A DNA stretch of 64,000 bases from Psococerastis gibbosa (lineage: Eukaryota > Arthropoda > Insecta > Psocodea > Psocidae), in assembly GCA_963971405.1 (NCBI GenBank), contig OZ020489.1, forward strand, positions 10,912,001-10,976,000, in the 5' to 3' direction. The notes beneath the pieces are model-generated. The model had not been told where the DNA came from, did no database searches, and was given only the letters and a program-made list of their open reading frames with translations. Below, piece after piece: positions 1-10,974 of this stretch (position 1 is its first letter; the number at the start of each line of letters is the position of its first letter). The translations under genes were made by a program, and so were the position numbers.

Positions 1-215
1 ATCGTCCAGCCATCGCATCTGTGGTCGTCTTCTCCCTTGGGGCACCTTGTGTAAGGCTGCTCTTGTCGCCCTATTGTCTGGCATTCGTTCCACATGCCCT
101 AGCCACCTGACGCGGGCTCTCTTGATTTCGGCTACTATTGCAGGTTCTTGGTATATCTCCTAGAGCTCATCATTTCTGCGGATATGCCACGCTCTCCGTT
201 AAACCCTCTACACTT
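1..215 (-). pseudogene. 3' end of a non-LTR retrotransposon ORF, cut by window edge
   Basis: Read on the minus strand, about 130 bases translate without a stop into a sequence containing RWLGHVERMPDN, HKVPQGRRRP and RWLDD. This pattern is typical of the tail that follows the reverse transcriptase in RTE/Jockey-like LINE proteins. Further upstream the same frame reads RRNDEL, a stop, then EIYQEPAIVAEIKRAR, so the copy is dead. The rest of the element lies left of the window. A related fragment sits on the plus strand near 51 kb. The family assignment rests on motif memory only. Confidence 0.7.
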
Positions 216-230
216 CCTTAATATTACCCA

Positions 231-865
231 GGTAATATGGGATAAAATGCTATAAGTTCCTTGAAAATGGCAGCAACAATAACTTAAAGTTACTAAAGGC
301 GGAAGGCCGAGCTGAATTTTACAAAAGTGAAGTGACCCAAAAATTATCACTTGATTTGTTATAGTATATGAACTTTCAACCCCTTACCCGTGACAATATC
401 ACAGTCCTAAATCGGATGCCCAAGAGACCACATGAAGAGGCAGTGTAATAAGGAAGAAAGGGGCAGTGCGCCCTCGCCCTCCCGCGTGTGTATCAATGAT
501 GCATGCTAAAATAAGGGAGGTTATTGATTACCCTTTGCCATGCCTCAGCTATGGATGGGCATAACTTGTCGGATTTGTAACTGTCACATTGAAAAATCGA
601 GTTTCCACATCTCGGCCTATCTTTTCCTCACAAAATTATTCACTCCGTCTCTCAGGGAACTTCTGCCTCACCAAATAATTCCAAAAAGATAGCAATATCG
701 CTGACAGTGGGTCAAAAAATACTCTGCATTTTTTGCCAGCGAAGGCTTCACAGCTGAGAGTAGAGAGAAGAGCCTCTTTCTGGACCATTTGCTATGTTGT
801 CAGCAATATGATCGACAGGGGAGTGTTACCTTACTGCTCAAGGGATGCACCTAAATATTGCAGTA
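231..865. other. No gene recognised
   Basis: I see no coding exon, RNA gene or clear repeat structure in this stretch. Confidence 0.5.
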
Positions 866-867
866 TT

Positions 868-1080
868 ACAAATAAATAAATAAGGACTTTATTTGTTCTA
901 TTACTAAGCTAATCTAGCGGAGTTAGGGCTATAAAGCCCTCTCTTACCCTCAACTAGGAAGACCCGGGACCGTCTGCTATACATGCCTCCGAAGCATGGC
1001 CTGAAAATGTAGGTAGTGTGGGACTCGAACCAACAACCTTTCAGGTGAACGTCAGAGTCCGTACCACTACTCTACATGTC
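868..1080 (-). mobile_element. tRNA-derived SINE, family 1, near full length
   Basis: On the minus strand the copy starts ACATGTAGAGTAGTGGTACGG (A box region), continues to a B-box-like GTTGGTTCGAGTCC, and ends in TTATTTATTTATTT repeats. The body includes GAGGGCTTTATAGCCCT and CTCCGCTAG. The same sequence recurs at about seven other places in the window in both orientations, which identifies it as an interspersed Pol III SINE. Confidence 0.85.
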
Positions 1081-1094
1081 ATATTATATGGTAT

Positions 1095-1515
1095 ACGGTT
1101 AAGACGACGCCACGGATAGGCGTCGATCGTGGGTTCGAATCCCACCAAGACCAGCTTTTTCCACATCCTCTAATTTCGGGATGCACTTAGTAAGATTGTG
1201 AGAAGGCCGACCTATGCACCCCTCTATACCACAAGCAACTATAGACGCGAATTATTAAGAAAGAGAAAGACACCCACTTCCGATTCTTTCTCAGGCAAGA
1301 TCTTTGATACACAATATATAGCCACCGGAAGTTTAACGTAGGCAACTGGAGGAGAAAGTCGGACCTCGAGAGTCACGATTTGCGGAACTGCGTGGTTGCT
1401 GCGGCCAAGGCCCTTAACAGACTTGCAAGGTAGCAGAAAACATATGAACCCCCCAGACTATAAATCCCACGGAAGAAAGTAAAATGACTGAAATAATTCC
1501 TGAGTATCTGTGAAG

Positions 1516-1564
<49 letters not shown>
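1095..1564 (+). mobile_element. Possible second SINE with tRNA-like head and long poly(A)
   Basis: A near-perfect B box (GGGTTCGAATCCCACC) lies at about 1130. It is followed by an unassigned body and by an uninterrupted run of about 46 A at 1519-1564. A B box of the same type (GGGTACGAATCCCGCC) recurs near 46.1 kb. Treating head, body and tail as one element is inference; the tail could belong to another insertion. Confidence 0.4.
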
Positions 1565-1565
<1 letters not shown>

Positions 1566-1639
1566 GGCGACAAGAAAGAAACCACAGAGTTTCCAGCGGG
1601 GAATAATAACATTAGCTAATTAAAGCTGGTGAGGTGTTG

Positions 1640-2070
1640 AACTGAAGGAGGCATGTGGGAGGGAAGGGGGGGGGGGAGCTAGCACCGGCTAATTAAGTTA
1701 TTTTGAAGCACAATCTTACCGTAATTCTGCACAGAATCCCGTGAACTGTCACTTTTGCGATAAACGTTAAAGGAATGGTTTTACAGCTTCCAAATTTGGG
1801 GACCAGATGGGGCTTTACACATTTTCACATGCTTCTTTATGAAATTGAATGAAAAAGGCTCCACTGCCATAGAGCTTCGGCGCTAATCATAAAGCCACTG
1901 TGATTTTTTTTCTGATACAAACACAATTTGTTGCAGCATACTACATACTGTAAATAGCCACTGGAAGTTTAACGTCCGCAACTGCGGGCCTACTATGCCG
2001 TTCAGTATTACCTTATTCTTGGGGTTAAAAATGTAAACAATACAATTTTGAATAGCACTTTCCATTATAA
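1640..2070. other. Unassigned; G-run and repeated motif
   Basis: It holds a G run near 1667-1676 and the motif CACTGGAAGTTTAACGTCCG, which resembles a sequence near 1325. The last part (CTTTCCATTATAAAA) matches the interior of the hairpin element at 30740-30888. I see no gene. Confidence 0.45.
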
Positions 2071-2800
2071 AAATATCACGGCGCCAAATCAACTTGAAAT
2101 CTATCATCAATAGTCAGAATCAATGGACACATCTATTCCTGTCAATATAAAAACATCTTTGGCAGATCACTCTCCATATCTCGGCCCGTCAGCGGTTCAG
2201 TGGCCTGCCCTACCTCCATTTGCTCTCCATTCTTGCTCTGTACACTGAGTTTCGAGTCCGGTGTTGTACCATTTGCGCCATATGCCAATAGACTAAATAT
2301 CACGGCGCCAAATCAACTTGAAATCTATCATCAATAGTCAGAATCAATGGACACATCTAGTCCTGTCAATATAAAAACATCTTTGGCAGATCACTCTCCA
2401 TATCTCGGCCCGTCAGCGGTTCAGTGGCCTGCCCTACCTCCATTTGCTCTCCATTCTTGCTCTGTACACTGAGTTTCGAGTCCGGTGTTGTGCCATTTGC
2501 ACCATATGCCAATAGACTAAATATCACGGCGCCAAATCAACTTGAGATCTATCATCAATAGTCAGAATCAATAGACACATCTATTCCTGACAATATAAAA
2601 ACATCTTTGGCAGATCACTCTTCATATCTCGGCCCGTCAGCGGTTCAGTAGCCTACCCTACCGCCATTTGCTCTCTATTCATGCACTGTACACTGAGTCT
2701 CGAGTCCGGCGTTGAGCCATTTGTGTCATATGCCAATGACTTGAAATCTATCATCAATAGTCAGAATCAATTGACACATCTATTCCTGTCAATATAAAAA
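2071..2800 (+). repeat. Tandem repeat, 224-bp unit, about 3.3 copies
   Basis: The phrase AAATATCACGGCGCC starts at 2071, 2295 and 2519, so the period is 224 bp twice running. A fourth unit begins inside the repeat near 2740 and stops near 2800. Units differ by scattered substitutions; the third is the most diverged. I found no copy elsewhere in the window. Confidence 0.9.
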
Positions 2801-3145
2801 GGGGGTCATGCTGATAAGACAGGATAGGTGACCAGAACAGCTGTGCCAAACAAAGCGCGCCAGATAAATGTTGCCCCGAGACGCGTTCACAAATCACTGC
2901 CAAACTAAGCAGCGCGGGCCAATGTTGACCAAGGTGCGTTCACAAAATAATAACCCTTGCCAAATGACCCAGGCTGTCAATTAAGAGGACACAGCCCGTA
3001 ATAACTCCCCGATCCAGGATAAAACCTGAACCTGCCAAATTGAATTTATTTATTTAATTATTTCAATGACTTTGGCCAATCTGTATAACAAAGTGATACA
3101 TGTATCAACATCAGCAGAAAAATGTCTTTTGTTTGTTCCAGATAT
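2800..3145. other. No gene recognised
   Basis: No coding or RNA signal seen. A loose internal duplication of ACAAA/GCCAAAC/GTTCACAAA phrases occurs at 2845-2960. Confidence 0.4.
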
Positions 3146-5040
3146 TTTTGCTTTCCAATTTATACGTAGTATAAGGAAAGCTTTGTGACGGTCGAAATTT
3201 TCTATTCCGAGATTTCAATGGATTTACACGTTTTGAGGTCCCAGGAACCCAAAAAAGTGGTTTTTACGAAATGTCTGTCTGTCTGTTCGTCGATTTCCGG
3301 GCAAACTATACGGTCGATTTTGATGAAATTCGGCATGTAGGTACAAAAAAATCATACCTCGGGACCATTTTTTTTTTTATTTCGGGCTAACTCAATTTGG
3401 GGTTTTTATTTTCAAAAAACTTCAAAAAAACGTCTAAACAAATTATTTCTCAAAAACGGCTCCAACGATTTCTTTTAAATTCACATATATTGTAGTTGTT
3501 GTTAATGTTGATAAAATGCGGGGGGTCGCTTGCCCCTTGATAGTTTGCTTCTGGGGGTAAAGAAATAAAAATGACTAAATTTTAATGAAAAATGACTAAA
3601 AAATTATTTTTCTGCGAAACCTTTCTATCCATGATTTCTAACTTCAAGCATGTTTTAGGTGTTAAATTGAGTAATGAAACCGGATAGTTTGGTTTCCGAA
3701 AAACTATGTGGTTTTGTGCCAAATAAAATTTTTTTTGAAAAAATGAAAGCAAATTCACGCTCAAATGCATTGCGTAACCTGCCATTATTGCTGTGTGGTA
3801 ATGTGTAGGCCTGACACATCTAGAATTTAAGTCACCTTCAGGTGGTGGAGGACGACCCCCCCCCCCCCCCCGTGATATCCGAAATGTAACCATAGGAAAA
3901 TTATTTACCATGAAAATAATCATTTTCTCTCTCTACTAATCGATAAATTGGAAAGCATGTTCGAGTAAACTCGGACCAGTTCTTTAAATTGTTAAAAGAA
4001 AATCGACAGTTTGAGTGGAGTAAGGAGTCTAGAATTTAAGGTTAAGGAATTTAAGGTGGTGGACGACCCCCCCCCCCCCCCCCCCCCCGTGATATCCGAA
4101 ATGTAACCATAGGAAAATTATTTACCATGAAATTAATCATTTTCTCTCATGAGATATTTTTTCATGAATTAAAAAATTAGGCATCCCATCAGTTCAACGG
4201 AAAAATCAATGCACCAACACCAAAAAGATGTAATTAAGTTGGACGTAAGTAGTACGTAAGTATGTATGTAAGTAGCTACTATATAATGAATAATTGCGCT
4301 ATATTTTAATTATTTCCCACGCCCCCAAAATACCTCTCTGTAAAAAATGTAGATAAAAAATTCCACAATTAAAAAATAATGGCAGAGCACGCCATGCATT
4401 TGAGCGTGAAATTTCTATCATTTTTTCAAAAAAACATTTTTTGCCCAAAACCAAATAGTTTTTTGGGCAAGTAACCTGTCCGGTTTCGTTACTCAATTTA
4501 ACACCTAAAACATGCCTGAAGGTAGAAGTCATCGATAGAAATGTTTCGCAGAAAAATTATTTTTTAGTCATTTTTCATTAAAATTTAGTTACTTTTATTT
4601 TTTTACCCCCAGACGCAAACTATCAAGGGGCAAGTGACCCCCGCATTTCGTTAACATTAACAACCACTATAATATATGTGAATGTAAAAGAAATCGTTGG
4701 AGCCGTTTTTGAGAAATAATTTTTTTAGACGTTTCTTGAAGTTTTTTGAAAATAAACCCCCCCCCAAATTGAGTTAGCCCAAAATAAAAATAAAACGTCT
4801 CGAGGTATGATTTTTGTGAACCTACATGCCGACTTTCATCAAAATCGACCGAGTAGTTTGCCCGGAAATCGACGCACAGACAGACAGAGCGACAGAGCGA
4901 CAGACAGACATTTCGTAAAAACCACTTTTTTGGTTCCTGGGACCTCAAAACGTGTAAATCCGTTGAGATTTCTCTCGGAATCGAAAATTTCGACCATCAC
5001 AAAGCTTTCCTTATACTACGTATAAATTGGAAAGCAAAAA
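3146..5040. mobile_element. Foldback element, about 1.9 kb, arms of roughly 0.8 kb
   Basis: The left end reads TTTTGCTTTCCAATTTATAC and the right end is its reverse complement. Matching continues inward through GGTCCCAGGAACC, a CTGT microsatellite, CGATTTTGATGAAATTCGGC and the C-rich segment. Each arm end is itself a small palindrome (CTTTCC...GGAAAG). Two C runs lie near 3860 and 4075 within a directly repeated 90-bp block. No transposase is visible, so it is non-autonomous. Partial copies lie at 19.1-20.3 kb and 58-61 kb. Confidence 0.8.
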
Positions 5041-5990
5041 ATTAAATAGGTCGAACACAATTTTGCACCCCCATACCAGAAACTATACACAGATTTTTTT
5101 AAATAAAAGTCTAAATCACAGGCTGCAACCAGTACTAATAGACCTCTTCAACCACTTGCCTTGCTAAAATCAACATTGGATTCTCATCAAATGAGGAAAA
5201 GTGCTGACTTTGTCCTAACGGGGAACCCGCAGCAATGCAAACAACTGCTTACGACTGTGGTAACGGCAAGGGGGAGGGGGGGCAAGGGGGAGTATAAGGG
5301 GTAAAAAAGAGCAACAACTCGAGTGTAACGACCTCAAACCTCTTCATCTGGCGCGTGTCCTACCTTTGCTGCACTTTCAACCGCTATTATAAAGGATCAA
5401 TAAATGTCTGCCCGTTAAAAAAGCCAACGGCAAAAACCATATAAAAAATCCTCAACGGGATCGGATTTACTCAACAATTTCAAGGCAGAGATTAAAATAT
5501 TGAAAGGCAATGAAAAAATATTTAAGGCACCAGTGAAAAGCATATAACCAATCTTTCTGATAAACAGCTACTTGTCATATTGTTTTAGCTATTTAAGTAA
5601 CACTCTTTTAAACTTTTAATTTTTTTGTTTTATAAATATTACTACAATTTATTATTTTTGGAAATCTCTTGATTTAAAAATTCATGAAATTTCTGCCCCC
5701 TGTCAGTTTTACGAAAAAAATGACTTTATGAAAACTAAATAATCACTTTATGCAAATTAAAAAAAAATCCTTACGGTGTTAGGCCATAAAGTATAGTTAT
5801 TCATTCCAACATTTAATAACTACTTTTGAGAATTGCAAAAAAAAAAGGAAGTAACTGATTATTTTATGACTGATATACGGCCAGCATCCTCTTTAAATTA
5901 TTTAAATAAAATTTGAAGCTCAGGTTTTTAACTATTTTTTAATGTGACTATAATTAAGGGTATACTATTTCTGCAAGTGGAGTGGATAGA
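5041..5990. other. No gene recognised, AT-rich
   Basis: AT-rich sequence with G-rich patches at 5270-5300. No exon or structured repeat seen. Confidence 0.45.
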
Positions 5991-6025
5991 AAATAATAAT
6001 AAATAATAATAATAATAATAATAAA
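5988..6025 (+). repeat. (AAT)n microsatellite
   Basis: An AATAATAAT run interrupted once by AAATAAT. Confidence 0.9.
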
Positions 6026-6474
6026 TAGACTTCACATTTCAATGAATATTACCCATTGAGTGAAACTACTAATAAAGGAATATGCGACACTGCAACCTAA
6101 CCCAATAACCTTTCAAAACAAAGGCAAGGAAGAGCAGGGACGCGCTAACTATTTCGCTTCCAAACAACAAACGGCAACCTTCCATTTCATTCTACTCTAC
6201 AATCCGAGCAGAAGCTCAAATTAGAACGAATGAAAAAAGCGTTCAACCGTAAAATTTGTCGATTTGTCCAGAAACCGCTACAAAGTTTCAAAAACAATAA
6301 CTATGAAATTTGACGATGTTGCACGAATGGAAATGAGACTTCCTACAGTTTTATTACCATTACTTGCATTCAGTCAAGTTTCTGAATTTTCGTACCAATA
6401 TTTCATAAAACCAATAATATTAACCAGGAAGTGGGGGGGGGGGGTGGTGGATCAATTTTCTAGAATATAGAGCA

Positions 6475-6545
6475 GTGGTCGGCAACCCGTGGCTCCAGAG
6501 TCAAGTCAAGTTTGGGCTCTCGGTAGTGGTACTTCGGCAAAACTA
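6475..6545. mobile_element. Possible hAT-type terminus
   Basis: CAGTGGTCGGCAACCCGTGG resembles the CAGNGGTNNNCAACC ends common in hAT elements. I could not find a convincing matching end to the right; only GAGCCACA near 7211 is weakly similar. Confidence 0.3.
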
Positions 6546-6562
6546 TAAAGTGGCCACTAGCT

Positions 6563-6746
6563 CCCTACACGGTCAGAAATAATGACATTACCTTATCAAG
6601 ATAACAGTAATAGTGTTCGTGTAAGGTGGACAAAGTTTGGAATGACGACAAATAATTAAGTGGATCCGGATTTTCTGATCACAGCTCCATCATTACTGAA
6701 TAGTAATGACATTACTGATAATGTCATTATTATTGACAGTGTAGGG
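6563..6746. mobile_element. Short MITE with 30-bp inverted repeats
   Basis: The left end CCCTACACGGTCAGAAATAA and right end TTATTGACAGTGTAGGG are imperfect inverted copies, and both continue into AATGACATTA. The length is about 184 bp and no ORF is present. I see no clear target duplication. Confidence 0.65.
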
Positions 6747-6883
6747 ACCGCGTAACACACTCACAGTCACACTGTGGTCCTCCACTACAGTGCAAGCCCA
6801 ATCACTGCGTCAGTCGAGAAGGTAGTGTCGAATTAAGGCCCACTGTATTTAGTCATTAAATCATATTATATGAGCAACTATAA

Positions 6884-7025
6884 AATAAATAAATAAGGAC
6901 TTTTCTGTTCTATTACTGAGACAACCTAGCGGAGTTAGGGCTATAAAGCCCTCTCTTACACTCAACTAGGAGACCCGGGACCGCCTGCTTTACATGCCCT
7001 CCGAAGCATGGCCAGGAAATGTAGG
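6884..7025 (-). mobile_element. SINE family 1, 5'-truncated, with target duplication
   Basis: The tail and body match the copy at 868-1080, but the tRNA-like head with both Pol III boxes is missing. AACTATAA flanks the copy at 6876-6883 and 7026-7033, marking the target duplication. 5' truncation with a flanking duplication fits LINE-driven retrotransposition. Confidence 0.8.
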
Positions 7026-7034
7026 AACTATAAT

Positions 7035-7539
7035 AGTAGGGGTCTTCACAGTGTTGGTGTTATCGAGTTATATGTGCTATCCAAGTTAACACACAATCGT
7101 GGGTGTACCTCGGGAGTGAGTTATCATGCTATATTTAACAGGGTAAACAACGTGGTAGTAGTCAGACGTTCGTGGCATGGTTTTAAAGAAAGTGACAGAA
7201 CTCTATTCTAGAGCCACATTTGTTTATATTTTTTGTTCACTTTGGTTATTATAATTTTAAGTATTTACGGTAATTGCTTGTGATAATATATTATACAAAT
7301 ATATTTAAATACTACAAAATTTTAAACGCGTGTTTCAAATCAATCACCAAAAACAAAGATGGCGGCGGTCAAACCTGAGCTATCGATCGCATCGCAAGCT
7401 AAATAGCACGTTAACCAACTTGAAAGTGCGTTTAGGATAACACGCTGGTTAGCTAAGTTATCGGTGTGTTAACTTAACTTGATATAACACACTTAACTAG
7501 GCATAACTCGATAACAAGAACACTGTGAAGACCCCTACT
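7035..7539. mobile_element. Non-autonomous DNA transposon, about 505 bp
   Basis: The left end AGTAGGGGTCTTCACAGTGTT is repeated inverted at the right end (AACACTGTGAAGACCCCTACT). Matching continues inward through TGTTATCGAGTTAT. No transposase ORF. It starts two bases after the target duplication of the neighbouring SINE. Its first eight bases, AGTAGGGG, also open the element at 19285-20000. Confidence 0.75.
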
Positions 7540-8130
7540 GTATGCGAAAATATAACGAATAAATGTTTGTATGTAGTATTGCCTTAACAATTGGAAAACA
7601 TGAAAATACTATAGTGGATAATTTAAGCTATAACAGATTACAACGAACATAAATTTGATAATTTACACAGTTAATGCCATCTGTAGATCGCGTCACGAAC
7701 CACAGCATCAAAATTAATTTAATTAACTAATTTAATAACGCGCTGTACTAATCCTTCAAAGGCATTTCGCTAAGCCAATCGGTTTTCGCTGTAACCGAGT
7801 ACGATATTAATTACATTCCAGGTGTAAATGATCCATTGAATAAACCATATATATATATATAGCAGAGGTTACACAAAGTCCCAAATCCCCATGACACTGT
7901 CTCCTCCTCTCCCCTCCCCTCCCAGAGACTTCATTCAAATGCAGCACCTAAGCCCTTACGAATGCAAAGCAACACCGTTTGTAATTCAGAACCCTACTGA
8001 GAGCTCCATAATAATAAGCCTGTTTTATATTCATATTTATGTCAACACAGTAAAAGCTATTCAACACATTCAAGCTTTGAGAAAGGCATAATTTATAATA
8101 TCACGAGCTTTTTGAATTGGTATTGTTGAA
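7540..8130. other. No gene recognised
   Basis: AT-rich, with a short (AT)n run at about 7849-7861. Confidence 0.45.
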
Positions 8131-8135
8131 TTAAT

Positions 8136-8420
8136 ATGAAACGAGGTGCCGTGTCTGACAAAATAATGTCTGACATAATGTGGAACTTTTCGAAAAACAG
8201 CCCTCTGATATTTCTGGAGCTCATAGGAACAGAAATTTACTATATTATATGCCTGCTATTGGTACAGAAAAAAATCTCTGACACAATAAGGAACTTCTGG
8301 AAAAACTGCCCTTTGATATTTCTAGACCTCATAGGAATAGAAATTTACTATACATATATATGCTTGTTATTACCGAAGAAAATGAGACAGCATTACCACT
8401 GTCCCGAATTTGTTAATTAG
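8136..8420 (+). other. Open frame made of a tandem 108-bp duplication
   Basis: A frame of 94 codons starts at ATG 8136. It contains two consecutive units of 36 residues, each with SD, a conserved PLIFLxLIGxEIYY core and a CLLL ending. The units differ by several substitutions, some conservative (Glu/Asp in the core), and the frame stays open across both. No homolog comes to mind. The frame may simply persist because 108 is divisible by three. Confidence 0.3.
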
Positions 8421-9475
8421 TAAACAATTTTCTCCAGTTATCGTTCTTTCATGTATCTTATAAAACTTTTAAAGCGCATACTAGGCAGATGGTAAACTCT
8501 CACAGAAATAACTCAATTTTTATATGCTATGTTGTTGTTGTTTTTTTTGTAAAAAAAACATTTAAAAAAAAGAACATTTTAGAAAAGTTAGAAAATTCAA
8601 AATTATAGTAGCCTATAAATACAAATAGCAATCAAAAATCAATGGGTAAGGCAGTCAAAGGTGGAACACAAGATAAAACAAAAAAAAAGTTAATCAAAGG
8701 CGCCATAATTGGGAATTGACAACCCAATCAAAGCAGGAAATTCTGTAGGAAAGTTGTCCATTTAACTCAAGCCCAGCTAAACGTGTGTAAAATTCCCTTC
8801 TTAACGGTTCCTATTATTGCTATTATTCCTATTATTGCTCGGCGTGGGAAAAGAAAAATCTGCCCCTATTCGAGACCAGTCAGGCTCGGTCCCACCATCT
8901 CTTGCAAAAGTATGTGTAATAAATTCTGGACGGCACCGCGATCTACCAATACATGGCAGTGCCGTGCAGTATTCCTTACCGAGACTATTCAAACGATTCC
9001 AAAATTAGGAATCCGGTCCCAGCCATTTAACTGCCAGAACTACAATTATATGCAGCTCGTGGGTGCAAACTGCAACGTTCTCCGTACAGGGCAATAAATA
9101 CTTGGAGAAAGTGGGAATCCGAAAGGGGGGTGCATTACAGGATGTCTGGCGCCCCCTGGCTATTGATTTCGTCCTTCATCCCCAACCCTAACTAGCCGTC
9201 ACTACCCTTTACCTACAATAAGGTTATAGTTACATGACCATCCGTGGTAAATTCTATTGGAAAAGTTTACATCGCCCTACTTCTTTAAACGCCTCTTTTA
9301 GCGAAGATTGGGTATTATCGTGGCAATTTGGACCTTGGAAACTGCTGCTGCTTGGAAAGGGAAGTACGCTTGCCAAACTACTACCACAGGTTTTTCAAGC
9401 AGGATGTGATTCTGCCAACTTCAGCCTATTTCATTCCTTCAACAGCAACAGCAACCTGGCTTCTGTATCCATCCG
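8421..9475. other. No gene recognised
   Basis: Short open frames overlap on both strands near 8800-9000 without family motifs. I see no supported gene. Confidence 0.4.
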
Positions 9476-9477
9476 CC

Positions 9478-9720
9478 TTAGAACTTCAACATTAAGGCCA
9501 AATCTTTCCAGCACATGCGCAGCACTTTAAACACACTGATTCTGTGTCCCATAGTTTGGGTGTATATCCATCCCTTCATATCATATGGAACGATTAGGAA
9601 CACATAGCAATTGACCATTCTCAATTGCTCAACTGCAGATTCCAGCCCCAAAGAACTTTCTGCATGATTACGGCCGTTCCTCATTAATATCCATTGCTGT
9701 TTTCTCCCGATATCCATCAA
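9478..9720 (-). pseudogene. Degenerate LINE fragment (post-RT region)
   Basis: The minus-strand frame contains LRMVNCYVFLIVPYDMKGW followed by YTQTMGHRISVFKV. This layout matches the segment after the RT catalytic core of many LINE proteins (the Y-G-x-E-x-W-T block, then a basic helix). The expected Gly and Glu are replaced, so this is decayed. The assignment is by pattern memory and is moderate at best. Confidence 0.45.
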
Positions 9721-10580
9721 TTATTTCAACATCCTACTTGGGCTAGTATAGCATCGTAGATAAGAGAACCAGCGAATAACGGTTCGCTCTAGCGATAACG
9801 ATCGTGACAAAATGTGAATGGTCTCTAGACGAGACATCTGTATTTGCGTCTTGTTCATTCCATCACAGCCAATCAGCTGTGTCGCCTTGCAGCTGGCCAT
9901 TACAAATGCTAAAGTTTTTTGCGCACATTCTTGATTTTCAGGAGTTTTAATGTGCACACAATTTTTGAGCTAGTCGACGCGTATTTTCCATCCACAAACC
10001 GTTTGTAAAACTTCTTATGGGAAAAAACCCGTTGAACTGTGCCCAGTTTTTTTTTTTCTTTTTCTAATAGTAGTCGTGCTGTAAAGGCGGTAACTCCGAT
10101 CAAGTTACAGTTATTAGTTTGTAGGTTTAAAGTTAAACGGACAACCGCTGGGGGGAAAACGTTATAAGCGTGAACAAACAAACGTCACAGGAAATATCGC
10201 ACGAAGAGCTATCAATTACGTCGAAACCCATAGAAGAAATGTTCCTCCACCACATAAAGTGTGGTCGCCACTAATACCCATCGAAGACAATTACAGAACT
10301 CTTGAATAGAACAAACACATGAAACCCTCTCGAGTCTAGACTCATTTAATATACAATGAGCTGCGAACTAATCAAATGACATTAGTAGCAAATGGCGGCA
10401 CCGACTACTGACCCCATTACATGTGCATGGGGTCACTGAGATGTGCCGTGGTTTGCATACTAATTCCCACCCTCACTCGATCCGCCCACAGGCTAGTGCT
10501 CGCGCTATTCCCAATTACTGTATTCATGAGACAGTCTAGCCGAAACAAAATTAGGTGATGCAATGATACGTGGATGGTGG
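9721..10580. other. No gene recognised
   Basis: No exon or repeat structure seen. A minus-strand open frame at 9721-9957 may be more LINE debris but shows no motif. Confidence 0.35.
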
Positions 10581-10583
10581 AAG

Positions 10584-10740
10584 TCAACAAAAAAAACTTA
10601 GTATTTTAGCAAAACTAGTTATAACTACTATAACTAGAATTAGTAAAACCAAAATAATCGTTAAAAAATTAACATTGTCTAAGAAACCCACTGGTGCTAG
10701 TAGAAAACGCTAGTGTTCAAACACTAAGTTTTTGTTTGTT
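10584..10740. mobile_element. Short copy of the 46.5-kb palindromic MITE
   Basis: The ends AACAAAAAAAACTTAG and CTAAGTTTTTGTTTGTT are inverted repeats. The interior (AATCGTTAAAAAATTAAC, TCTAAGAAACCCACT) matches the left arm of 46481-46812. The right flank GAAATACCACGAAGTCACGAG is also shared with that locus, so the repeated unit extends beyond the hairpin. Confidence 0.65.
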
Positions 10741-10810
10741 TATTAAAAGGAAATACCACGAAGTCACGAGCAATATAATTTTTTCTAAGAAAACAAAAAT
10801 ATTCGACATT

Positions 10811-10880
10811 ACCCTTTATAGCCCAAACTCCGCTAGGTTGGCTTAGTAATAGAGCAAAAAGTCAATATTTATTTATTTAT
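10811..10880 (+). mobile_element. SINE family 1, 3' tail only
   Basis: TTATAGCCCAAACTCCGCTAG, GTTGGCTTAGTAATAGAGC and a TTTATTTAT tail match the 3' third of the family. The head is absent. Confidence 0.7.
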
Positions 10881-10974
10881 AAAAGCAAACATCCCATTGA
10901 ATATCGATCGTAAAGCTTCGGCCATGTGCAGCAAGTTGCCGAGCCTCCGTGAATACCTAGTTGGACATTAAGTA

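Noticed and set aside
4667-5025. Frames with repeated Thr/Asp/Arg or Cys/Leu/Ser residues
   Set aside because: Translation of the CTGT microsatellite in the foldback arm; the same occurs at 60.1 kb.
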